A DNA stretch of 64,000 bases from Vineibacter terrae (lineage in GTDB: Bacteria; Pseudomonadota; Alphaproteobacteria; Reyranellales; Reyranellaceae), in NCBI RefSeq assembly GCF_008039615.1, contig NZ_VDUZ01000008.1, forward strand, positions 1 through 64,000, written 5' to 3'. Positions 26,159-36,451 of this stretch are shown piece after piece. A program made the position numbers and the translations under genes. Below the pieces are notes generated by a model. The model had not been told where the DNA came from. It ran no database searches and was given only the letters and a program-made list of their open reading frames with translations. How positions within the stretch are numbered: position 1 is the first letter of the stretch; each line of letters opens with the position of its first letter.

Positions 26159-26665
26159 GTGAGTCCGAATCAAGAACGCCACACCATCGCCGTGCTCGTG
26201 GACAACGAGCCCGGCGTGCTGGCCCGCGTCATCGGCCTGTTCTCGGGCCGCGGCTACAACATCGAAAGCCTGACGGTCTCCGAGACCGATGTGCGCAAGC
26301 ACTTGTCGCGCATCACCATCGTGACGTCGGGCACGCCCATGGTGATCGAGCAGATCAAGGCGCAGCTCGACCGCCTGGTGCCGATCCACAAGGTGTCGGA
26401 CCTGACGCTGGAGGGACCGTCGGTCGAGCGCGAGCTGGCCCTGGTCAAGGTGCGCTCGGCGGGCGAGAAGCGGGTCGAGGCGCTGCGCATCGCCGACGTC
26501 TTCCGCGCCCATGTCGTCGACATGACCAACGAGTCGGCGGTGTTCGAGCTGACGGGGGCGCCGTCCAAGCTCGACTCCTTCGTCGGCCTGATGGAGTCGC
26601 TGGGCCTGGTCGAGGTCTGCCGCACCGGCGTCGCCGCCATGCGCCGTGGCCCGGAAGGGATATGA
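26159..26665 (+). CDS. ilvN: acetolactate synthase small (regulatory) subunit
   Basis: The 168-residue protein has an N-terminal ACT domain, HTIAVLVDNEPGVLARVIGL followed by FSGRGYNIESLTVSETD, which senses valine. A C-terminal domain (about 80-168) activates the catalytic subunit. It uses a GTG start at 26159. Length and motifs are those of the IlvH/IlvN family. It is cotranscribed with ilvB. A family-B palindrome begins three bases after its stop. Confidence 0.95.
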   Translation: MSPNQERHTIAVLVDNEPGVLARVIGLFSGRGYNIESLTVSETDVRKHLSRITIVTSGTPMVIEQIKAQLDRLVPIHKVSDLTLEGPSVERELALVKVRSAGEKRVEALRIADVFRAHVVDMTNESAVFELTGAPSKLDSFVGLMESLGLVEVCRTGVAAMRRGPEGI

Positions 26666-26668
26666 TCT

Positions 26669-26798
26669 TCCTCCCCAGCTCTGCTGGGGAGGTGCCCCGA
26701 AGGGGCGGAGGGGAGCCGACGTGGTTTTTGTAACTGGGATCTCGTCGGCTCCCCCTCCAGCCTTCGGCCACCTCCCCCAGCTGCGCTGGGGGGAGGGA
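26669..26798. repeat. dispersed palindromic repeat, family B copy 3
   Basis: CCTCCCCAGCTCTGCTGGGG opens the element. GCCGACGTGG and a mismatched TCTCGTCGGC partner form the middle, GGCCTTCGGCC follows, and CCCCCAGCTGCGCTGGGGGG closes it. It separates ilvN from the LysE-type gene and ends 11 bp before that gene's start codon. Confidence 0.85.
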
Positions 26799-26809
26799 CT
26801 GAGGTCGCC

Positions 26810-28496
<1,687 letters not shown>

Positions 28497-28509
28497 GCGG
28501 CTCGCCTTG

Positions 28510-28537
28510 GCATGGGGCCGGCGTGCCGGCCCCATGC
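28510..28537 (+). terminator. terminator-like hairpin after ilvC
   Basis: A 13-bp perfect inverted repeat GCATGGGGCCGGC / GCCGGCCCCATGC separated by GT lies 13 bp after the ilvC stop. No strong T-run follows, so it may be a transcript-end stabiliser rather than an intrinsic terminator. Confidence 0.55.
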
Positions 28538-28574
28538 TTGCCGGCCTAGGCTAGCGGATTCGCACATCTTCACT

Positions 28575-28659
28575 GTCATCCCGAGCGCAGCGAGGGATCT
28601 CCCGCGAGTGGCGCACGGTGCGTTTTTCGCAGGAGATCCCTCGCTGCGCTCGGGATGAC
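28575..28659. repeat. dispersed palindromic repeat, family A copy 3
   Basis: GTCATCCCGAGCGCAGCGAG continues to GGATCTCCCGCG. The inverse arm starts GCAGGAGATCCCTCGCTGCG, and a GCGCACGGTGCG hairpin is in the centre. The arms are almost perfectly complementary. Confidence 0.9.
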
Positions 28660-28695
28660 AGAAGGTGCGGCAGGCGGCGTTGCGTCCGCGGTCCT

Positions 28696-28911
28696 CTACG
28701 GCCCGCGTGTGCCGGCGCGGCGGTAGCACCAGGGCTGTTGCCGCACCAGGGCGATGGCCGCCGCCAGGCCCATGGGATCGTCGCCGTCGTTCGCTGCGCT
28801 GGCGGCCGACGCGACCGGCGGCATCGACAACATCACGGTCTCCTGCCGGCTCTCGGTGACGCAGCCGGCCAGCGGCATCGCTGCCGCCAACAACCAATAT
28901 TTTTGCACCAT
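28696..28911 (-). CDS. small hypothetical lipoprotein
   Basis: The 71-residue precursor starts MVQKYWLLAAAMPLAGC, a compact signal peptide with lipobox LAGC (Cys about 17). A short, Ala/Ser-rich mature part follows, ending in QQPWCYRRAG. I recognise no family. The lipobox and its position at the N-terminus of an otherwise unexplained stretch support a real gene; the ribosome binding site is weak. It would be a lipid-anchored envelope protein of about 55 residues. Confidence 0.5.
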   Translation of the reverse strand: MVQKYWLLAAAMPLAGCVTESRQETVMLSMPPVASAASAANDGDDPMGLAAAIALVRQQPWCYRRAGTRGP

Positions 28912-29256
28912 CGCACCCAACCCGACCATCGAACGCGGCGCACGGTAATAGGAAGATGCTGCGCCGCGTCCCCGAAGGGACGGCGGGAGGTCTTTGTGCG
29001 TCGCTGCGGCGACCGTACCATGTGTTTTTTATTTTGTCCGTGAACTCAGGGGCTTGTTGAACCTGTCTCGTATCGGACGTCAGAAGGCGTTGGGCTTCTC
29101 TTCCTGGGGGAGATTGAAGTAAAAACAATAAATTAGTAGATTTTATTGAGAGTAGTTATTAGAAAAACCGAGGGCGTGTCCGCAGCCGGCATGTCCATTC
29201 TGGAGCATTTCGCCGCCATATCATGTAGCGTGCGGGTGTAGCTGGATACCGCGACA
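28912..29256. other. intergenic region with AT-rich core
   Basis: No gene is recognised. The part from about 29020 to 29165 is strikingly AT-rich for this genome (runs such as TTTTTTATTTT and AAAAACAATAAATTAG). It probably holds promoters for the hybrid kinase gene and the divergent small lipoprotein gene. CGTCCCCGAAGGGACG (28967-28982) can form a small hairpin. Confidence 0.4.
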
Positions 29257-31323
29257 GTGCTGTCGCCAGAGACTGCCACAGTGCGCCCGACATTCGTGAC
29301 CGAACCCGAGGCCGAACCCGCCCGGCCGGCATTGCCGCGGCCGCCCGGGGCCGCCGCGACATCCGGGTCGGTGCACGGCGACATTGCCATGCTGGCGGCG
29401 CGCCTCTTCGCGGCGCCGATGAGCCTCGTTGCGATCGCCGCGCCGCCGCGCCTGCAGGTAGTGGGGGTTTGCGGGCTGGCGGCAGACGAGGCTGGTTGTG
29501 CCGAAGTGCTGGTCGAGACCGCCGTCCGGGACGCGACCGTCGTCTGGGATGCCGGTGTGGACGATCGCCCGGTCCTGCCCTGGGGCGTGCGCTTCCACGT
29601 GACCGCGCCGATCCTGTCGCCGGACGGACGCGCGCTGGGCGCCGTCTGCGTGATGGACCGCACGCCGCGCCTCGGGGTCAGCGAACCGCAGGCCGGCGCC
29701 TTGCAGGCCCTGGCCCGGCTGGCGGGCGCCGAGCTCGAGCGGCAGCGCCAGGCGGCCGACGTGACCGCCCATGTCCAGACCGAGGCGCAGCTGCGCGAGC
29801 GCGAGGCATCGTTCCGCTATCTGTTCGACCAGAACCCCAATCCGATGGTGGTCTGCGCCGTCCGCAGCTTCCGCGTGCTGGCCGCCAACGAGGCGGCACT
29901 GCGGCTCTACGGCTACACGCGCGAGGCTTTCGTCGGCCTGTCGGTGGACAATATCCGGGTGCCGCCGCCGGATGCCGCCGCCCGCCCGCCGCTGCCGGCG
30001 CATGGCCCGGGCGTGTCGTTCGTGCGCGTCGCGACGCATCGGCGGCGGTCGGGCGCGACGTTCCCGGCCGACATCCGCGCCTCGGCGATCGTGTTCGGCG
30101 GCCGGCCGGCATGGCTGACGGTGGTGCGCGACATCACCGACCAGCAGCGCGCCCAGGCGCAGCTTGCCGAGGCCGAGGCCAAGCTGCGCCAGTCGCAGAA
30201 GCTCGAGGCCATCGGCCACCTCACCGGCGGCATCGCGCACGATTTCAACAACCTGCTGACCGTGATCCTGGGCAATGTCGAGCTGCTGCAGGAGAGCCAG
30301 CCGCCCGACTCGGCCGGCGCCGAGCTGCTGGCGGTGGTGGCGCGCGCCGCCGAGCGCGGTGCCGACCTCACCAGCCAGCTGCTGTCGTTCGCCCGGCGCC
30401 AGGCGCTGGCGCCGCACCAGGTCGACGTGAACGCGCTGCTGCACAAGATGCATGCCCTGCTGGCGCGGTCGATCGGCGAGCACATCGTGACCGCCTTCGC
30501 GCCCGGCGCCGACCTGTGGCCGGCCCTGATCGATCCGGCGCAGCTCGAGACGGCCGTGCTCAACCTGGTCGTGAACGCGCGCGATGCCATGCCCGACGGC
30601 GGCACGATCACGGTGTCGACGCGCAACGTCTCGATCGACAGCGCCGCCGGCCAGCCGGACGCCGCGCCCGGCGACTACGTCCTGGTCACGGTGGCCGATA
30701 CCGGCACCGGCATGACGGCCGATGTGCTCGGCCGGGCGTTTGACCCGTTCTTCACGACCAAGGAGCCGGGCAAGGGCAGCGGCCTGGGCCTGAGCATGGT
30801 GTACGGCTTCGCGCGCCAGTCGGGCGGCCATGTGCGCATTGAGAGCGTTCCGGGCGCCGGCACGCGGGTATTGCTGCATCTGCCGCGCGCGGCGCACGAG
30901 AAGCCCCAGGCGCCCGATCCAGGCGAGCGCGGGACGCGGGGCCCGGGCGGCCACGAATCGATCCTGGTCGTCGAGGATGACGCCCGGGTGCGCGCCATCG
31001 TCGAGGCCCATCTGCGCGGCCTGGGCTATCACGTCCTGGTCGCGGGCAACGGCATCGAGGCGCTGGACATCCTGATGGGGCCGGCGCGCATCGACCTCAT
31101 GCTGAGCGACATGGTGATGCCGGGCGGGCTCACCGGGCTGCAGCTTTCCGAGCAGGCCCTGCGCATCCGGCCCGGCCTGCGGGTCCTGTTCGCCTCGGGC
31201 TATTCGCAGGACGCGCTCGAGCCGCCGCATGGCCAGGACGACGGGAAGCGGCTGCTGCGCAAGCCCTACCGCCGCGGCGAGCTCGCGGCGCGCATCCGCG
31301 AGCTGCTGGACGCGCCGGGATAG
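29257..31323 (+). CDS. hybrid sensor histidine kinase (GAF-PAS-HisKA-HATPase-REC)
   Basis: This soluble protein of 688 residues has no membrane helix. A GAF-like domain (about 40-165) has GVRFHVTAPILSPDGRALGA. A PAS domain (~190-300) begins FRYLFDQNPNPMVVCAV. The dimerisation/phospho-His helix reads IGHLTGGIAHDFNNLL (His ~328). An ATPase domain has the N box LNLVVNARDAM, DTGTGM and the GSGLGLSMVYG motif. A C-terminal receiver domain (~568-688) has phospho-acceptor Asp in LMLSDMVMPGG (~618) and Lys in LLRKPY. No response regulator is adjacent. The GTG at 29257 is uncertain; another GTG at 29281 is possible. Confidence 0.9.
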   Translation: MLSPETATVRPTFVTEPEAEPARPALPRPPGAAATSGSVHGDIAMLAARLFAAPMSLVAIAAPPRLQVVGVCGLAADEAGCAEVLVETAVRDATVVWDAGVDDRPVLPWGVRFHVTAPILSPDGRALGAVCVMDRTPRLGVSEPQAGALQALARLAGAELERQRQAADVTAHVQTEAQLREREASFRYLFDQNPNPMVVCAVRSFRVLAANEAALRLYGYTREAFVGLSVDNIRVPPPDAAARPPLPAHGPGVSFVRVATHRRRSGATFPADIRASAIVFGGRPAWLTVVRDITDQQRAQAQLAEAEAKLRQSQKLEAIGHLTGGIAHDFNNLLTVILGNVELLQESQPPDSAGAELLAVVARAAERGADLTSQLLSFARRQALAPHQVDVNALLHKMHALLARSIGEHIVTAFAPGADLWPALIDPAQLETAVLNLVVNARDAMPDGGTITVSTRNVSIDSAAGQPDAAPGDYVLVTVADTGTGMTADVLGRAFDPFFTTKEPGKGSGLGLSMVYGFARQSGGHVRIESVPGAGTRVLLHLPRAAHEKPQAPDPGERGTRGPGGHESILVVEDDARVRAIVEAHLRGLGYHVLVAGNGIEALDILMGPARIDLMLSDMVMPGGLTGLQLSEQALRIRPGLRVLFASGYSQDALEPPHGQDDGKRLLRKPYRRGELAARIRELLDAPG

Positions 31324-31352
31324 AAGCGGGCGCTCGGGCATGGCGCCCGCTT
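31324..31352. terminator. bidirectional terminator-like hairpin between convergent genes
   Basis: AAGCGGGCGC (31324-31333) and GCGCCCGCTT (31343-31352) form a perfect 10-bp stem with a 9-nt loop. It directly follows the kinase stop and overlaps the stop codon of the convergent oxygenase gene. T-runs are minimal in both directions. Confidence 0.5.
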
Positions 31353-32442
31353 ATGACGCGGCCGTATTGGCTGCTGCGGGCAAGGCCGCCGCCTTCTGCT
31401 CGGCGGCGATCAGCTTGGTGAGCGTCCAGCGGAAATGCGACAGCGGCGCGTCGGCGGCGATCGCCATCAGGCGGAAGGACGGGTCGGCGTCGAGCACCTT
31501 CTGCTGCGCCTCGATGATCGCCTTGTCCTCGAGGAAACCCTCGACCAGGCTGTTGCGCAGCGACAGCGCGATCGTCGGGTTGTCGATCTCGAAATTGTGC
31601 AGGTAGTTCCAGAAGAAGTGCGTCGTGCCGGCGGTCTCCGGCGTCAGGAACTGGCAGTTGCGGTACTGCTTGGCTCCTTCCAGGTTGCCCTTCTCGGCGC
31701 CGGCGCCCTGCGGCGCGAAGCCCGATTCGAGGAAGAAGATGCCCGGGACCTGCATATGGCCGACATTCCAGCGGTCGACCCGGTTGTCGTTGCGCACGAC
31801 CCGGCGGTGGAACGGCGGCGGTGGCGCGTTCATGTGCCAGCGCGTGACGCGAAAGCCGCGCTCCAGCCGCTCGATCGCGGCCGGCCTGGTGTCGTAGGCG
31901 TACTCCTCCGACCCGCCCAGCGTCTTGGCGTGCACGAAGGCGAGATGGGCAAAATCGCTGAGGTTGTCGACGATCAGCAGGTAGTTGGCGTCGTAGTGGA
32001 GATAGTCGGGCACGCCGCGCCAGGCCGGGTCGCGCAGATAGGGGAAGTCGACGATCGCGGCCGGATCGGCGGCCGCCGCGTCGCCCATCCAGATCCAGAC
32101 CAGCCGGTCGCGCTCGACCACGGGATAGCTGCGCACGCCCAGCTTCGGCGGGATCGCCTGCTGGCCGGGGATCTGAATGCAGCGACCGGCGGCGTTGTAT
32201 TTCAGGCCGTGGTACATGCAGCGCACGTCGTCGCCTTCGATGCGGCCCATCGACAGCGGCGCGCCGCGATGGCAGCAGCGGTTCTCCAGCGCCACCACGC
32301 GGCCGCTCTCGCCCTTGTAGAGCAGCACCGGCTCATCGAGAATTGTCCGCGCCAGCAGCTTGCCGTCGATCAGCTCATAGTCCCAGGCGGCAACGTACCA
32401 GCAGTTCCTCAGGAACGTGGCGTTGGCGTGTCCCGCGGGCAT
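31351..32442 (-). CDS. Rieske [2Fe-2S] aromatic ring oxygenase, VanA-like
   Basis: The 363-residue protein has an N-terminal Rieske domain with C-x-H (RCCHRG, about 56-58) and C-x-x-H (CMYHG, ~75-78). The catalytic domain carries the mononuclear-iron site in DNLSDFAHLAFVH (~165). This is the architecture of vanillate O-demethylase oxygenase and related enzymes that hydroxylate or demethylate aromatic acids, with electrons from a separate reductase. No reductase gene is nearby. GGGAGGCCGAC precedes ATG 32442. It is divergent from a LysR regulator gene, which probably controls it. Confidence 0.9.
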   Translation of the reverse strand: MPAGHANATFLRNCWYVAAWDYELIDGKLLARTILDEPVLLYKGESGRVVALENRCCHRGAPLSMGRIEGDDVRCMYHGLKYNAAGRCIQIPGQQAIPPKLGVRSYPVVERDRLVWIWMGDAAAADPAAIVDFPYLRDPAWRGVPDYLHYDANYLLIVDNLSDFAHLAFVHAKTLGGSEEYAYDTRPAAIERLERGFRVTRWHMNAPPPPFHRRVVRNDNRVDRWNVGHMQVPGIFFLESGFAPQGAGAEKGNLEGAKQYRNCQFLTPETAGTTHFFWNYLHNFEIDNPTIALSLRNSLVEGFLEDKAIIEAQQKVLDADPSFRLMAIAADAPLSHFRWTLTKLIAAEQKAAALPAAANTAAS

Positions 32443-32530
32443 GTCGGCCTCCCTGCACGTTGTTGATGGCCGAGCGTAGGCAGCGTAGCCGTCGGCATAA
32501 ATCGGTCCTGGGTGGAAACACTGTTCAGCC

Positions 32531-33421
32531 ATGAAGACAATGAGCTGGGACGACTTCGACGCCTTCTGCCGCGTGATCGAGCACGGCGGCTTCAGCGCCG
32601 CGGCGCAGGCCATGGCGTGGCCCAAGTCGAGCGTCAGCGCCGCGGTGGCCCGGCTGGAGGAGGAGCTGAAGACGCGCCTGCTGGAGCGCACGACGCGGCG
32701 GCTGCGGCTCACCGAGGCGGGCGAGGCGCTCTACCGCAACGTCGCGCCCATGTTCCGGCGCCTGCGCGAGGCGCGCATCGAGGCGATGGCGCTGGGCGAC
32801 GCGGTGCACGGCACGCTGCGCATCGCCGCGCCCTACGAGTTCGGCGCGCATCACCTCGCGGCCGTGGCCTGCGACATGCTGGATCGCTATCCGGGCCTGG
32901 AGATCGACATCGACGTCGAGCATGCCCGGATCGATCCGTTCGACCGGCATTTCGACATCGTGTTCACCGCCATCGATGACGCGCTGCCCGATTCGAGCCT
33001 GGTCGCGCGCCGCATCTTCGCCCTGGACCGCGGCGTGTTCGCCGCGCCCGGCCTGCTGGCCCGTCATCCGCCCGTGACCCGGCCGCAGGATCTCGCCGAC
33101 CTGCCGTTCCTCGCCGGGCCGAACGAGGCCGACTGGGCGTTCACGGCCGCCGACGGCGCGGTCGAGCGCGTGCGCGTCGCGCCGCGCATGCGCAGCTCCA
33201 ACGCCGAGGTGCGCCGGCATGCCGCCATCGCCGGCCTGGGGCTGCTGCGGGTGACGGCATCCTACTGCCGCGAGGCGCTGCGCGACGGGCTGCTGCAGGC
33301 GCTGCTGCCCGGCTTCACCTGCGACCCGCTGCGCATCTACGCGGTGCTGCCGGGACGTCATCTGATGCCGGCCAAGGTCCGGGTCTTCCTCGACACGCTC
33401 GCCGCGACGGCGCGGCCGTGA
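32531..33421 (+). CDS. LysR family transcriptional regulator
   Basis: The 296-residue protein has an N-terminal winged helix, FCRVIEHGGFSAAAQAMAWP and SSVSAAVARLEEELKTRLL, then a LysR substrate-binding domain (about 90-296). It lies 88 bp from, and divergent to, the Rieske oxygenase gene, so it most likely activates or represses that gene in response to an aromatic inducer. The CrgA-like subgroup is suggested by VHGTLRIAAPYEFG. Nothing is unusual in length or sequence. Confidence 0.9.
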   Translation: MKTMSWDDFDAFCRVIEHGGFSAAAQAMAWPKSSVSAAVARLEEELKTRLLERTTRRLRLTEAGEALYRNVAPMFRRLREARIEAMALGDAVHGTLRIAAPYEFGAHHLAAVACDMLDRYPGLEIDIDVEHARIDPFDRHFDIVFTAIDDALPDSSLVARRIFALDRGVFAAPGLLARHPPVTRPQDLADLPFLAGPNEADWAFTAADGAVERVRVAPRMRSSNAEVRRHAAIAGLGLLRVTASYCREALRDGLLQALLPGFTCDPLRIYAVLPGRHLMPAKVRVFLDTLAATARP

Positions 33422-34777
<1,356 letters not shown>

Positions 34778-34840
34778 TCGGTGACGGTCGCATCGCGGCC
34801 GTTGCCGGCGTAGGATGGTACGGCACGTTGGGGGAGCCCC

Positions 34841-35770
34841 ATGGCTTTGCGCAATGCCGTCGCGCAGACGGCCGCGTCCGTACGGCAGCTGGTGCAGCGC
34901 TTCTCCCTGGCGCTGCTGGTGGCGGCTGCCGCCGGCACCATGCTGATCGGCAAGGCCGACACCGTTCTGCTCGAGCGCGTGCGCGCCGCCGCGCTCGACC
35001 TGGTGTCGCCGCTGCTGGAGGCGATGTCGCGGCCGGTGGCCACGGTCAACGATTTCATCGCCACGGTCGAGGACCTGGCCGACCTGCGGGCCGAGAACGC
35101 GCGGCTGCGCGAGGAGAATGCGCGGCTGCTGGCATGGCAGAGCGTGGCGCGCCGGCTCGAGGTCGAGAACGGTGAGCTGCGCGGCCTGCTGAACTTCAAG
35201 GAAGGGCCGCAGGCGACCTTCATCACCGCCCGCGTGGTGGGCGATTCCGGCAGCGCCTTCGTGCGCAGCATGCTGCTCAATGTCGGCCGCCGTGCCGGCG
35301 TCGCCAGCGGCCAGGCGGTGGTCACCGGCGAGGGGCTGATCGGCCGCATCACCGAGGTCGGCGACAGCTGGTCGCGCGTGCTGCTGCTGTCGGACCTCAG
35401 CTTCCGCCTCCCGGTCCTGGTCGAGCGCACCCGCGAGCGGGCGATCCTGACGGGCGACAACTCGCCGCTGGCCAAGCTGGTGATGACCCAGTCGGTGGTC
35501 GGCATCCAGGTCGGCGACCGCATCATCACCTCCGGCCATGGCGGCAGCTTCCCGGTCGGCATCCCGGTGGGCGTGGTGGCCTCGACCACCGACGGCATCC
35601 GCGTGCGGCCGCTGGGCGAGGTGACGCGCCTGGAGTTCGTGCGGGTGATCGACTACGGCATCACCGGCCTGGTCACCGGCCCGGCGCCGCCGCCGGAGGT
35701 GTTCGGCCCGCCGGCGCCGCCGCCCGCGCCTCCCGCCGCCAAGCCGGCAGCCGCGTCCAAGGGGCGCTGA
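34841..35770 (+). CDS. mreC: rod-shape-determining protein MreC
   Basis: The 309-residue protein has an N-terminal membrane helix (about 23-42) and a periplasmic coiled coil rich in RAENARLREENARLL (~85-120). Paired beta domains follow, with GVASGQAVVTGEGLIGRI and VGDRIITSGHGGSFPVGIPV, and then a Pro/Ala-rich tail ending in APPPAPPAA. MreC scaffolds PBP2 activation by RodA/MreD in the elongasome. Its stop shares a base with the mreD start (TGATG), indicating coupled translation. Confidence 0.94.
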   Translation: MALRNAVAQTAASVRQLVQRFSLALLVAAAAGTMLIGKADTVLLERVRAAALDLVSPLLEAMSRPVATVNDFIATVEDLADLRAENARLREENARLLAWQSVARRLEVENGELRGLLNFKEGPQATFITARVVGDSGSAFVRSMLLNVGRRAGVASGQAVVTGEGLIGRITEVGDSWSRVLLLSDLSFRLPVLVERTRERAILTGDNSPLAKLVMTQSVVGIQVGDRIITSGHGGSFPVGIPVGVVASTTDGIRVRPLGEVTRLEFVRVIDYGITGLVTGPAPPPEVFGPPAPPPAPPAAKPAAASKGR

Positions 35771-36306
35771 TGGGCGAGTTCCTGCACCAGCTCGACCGTG
35801 CGCTGTACGCCGCGCTGCCCGGCGCGCTGGTGAGCCTGCTGATCCTGCTCACCCTGGCGCCGATCCGGCTGCCCGACGTGATGTCGGCGGCGCCGCTGCT
35901 GCCGCTGATGGCGGTCTACCATTTCTGCCTGTTCCGCGCCGACGCGCTGCCGGCCTGGCTGCTGTTCGTGCTGGGCATGCTGTTCGACCTGCTGCAGGGC
36001 GGGCCGGGCGCGCCGGTGGGTATTTCCGCACTGCAGTTCCTGCTGGTGCGCCAGGTGATCCTGGGCAACCAGAAATACCTCGTGTCGGTCTCGTTCACCT
36101 TCATCTGGCTGGGCTATGCCATCCTGTCGGCTGCGGCGGTGACCCTGTCGTGGTGGGTCGCCGCCCTGCTGACCTGGCGCTGGATCGACCCGCAGCCGGC
36201 GTTCTTCCAGTACATCGTGTCGCTGTTCCTCTATCCCATCTTCGGCTGGGTGCTGGGGCGCGGCCGCAACCGCGATCCGCTCAACGCGCCGGGGAGCCGG
36301 TCATGA
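35770..36306 (+). CDS. mreD: rod-shape-determining membrane protein MreD
   Basis: The 178-residue polytopic protein has about five hydrophobic helices. The conserved stretch LPLMAVYHFCLFRADALPAW is followed by FDLLQGGPGAPVGISALQFL, the MreD signature. It is a small inner-membrane partner of MreC and PBP2/RodA. Overlap with mreC by one base and position in the cluster confirm the call. After its stop, a family-D palindrome interrupts the operon before mrdA. Confidence 0.9.
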   Translation: MGEFLHQLDRALYAALPGALVSLLILLTLAPIRLPDVMSAAPLLPLMAVYHFCLFRADALPAWLLFVLGMLFDLLQGGPGAPVGISALQFLLVRQVILGNQKYLVSVSFTFIWLGYAILSAAAVTLSWWVAALLTWRWIDPQPAFFQYIVSLFLYPIFGWVLGRGRNRDPLNAPGSRS

Positions 36307-36332
36307 CGGTAGTGGCACGGCGGCATGCCTTT

Positions 36333-36432
36333 CGGACCGCGGGCGTCCACGCCCGCATGCGCTCGCAGCGAAGCGAAGAGCGAAGGATTGTCGGCGCTTT
36401 GCGCCGATGCGCGCGAGGACGCGCGCGGTCCA
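36333..36432. repeat. dispersed palindromic repeat, family D copy 2
   Basis: GGACCGCGGGCGTCCACGCC forms one arm. The other (GCGCGCGAGGACGCGCGCGG, then TCC) has diverged. The inner GTCGGCGCTTTGCGCCGA matches copy 1 at 7795. It lies in the 145-bp gap between mreD and mrdA. Confidence 0.75.
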
Positions 36433-36451
36433 AGGAAGAAGGGCTGCGGTC

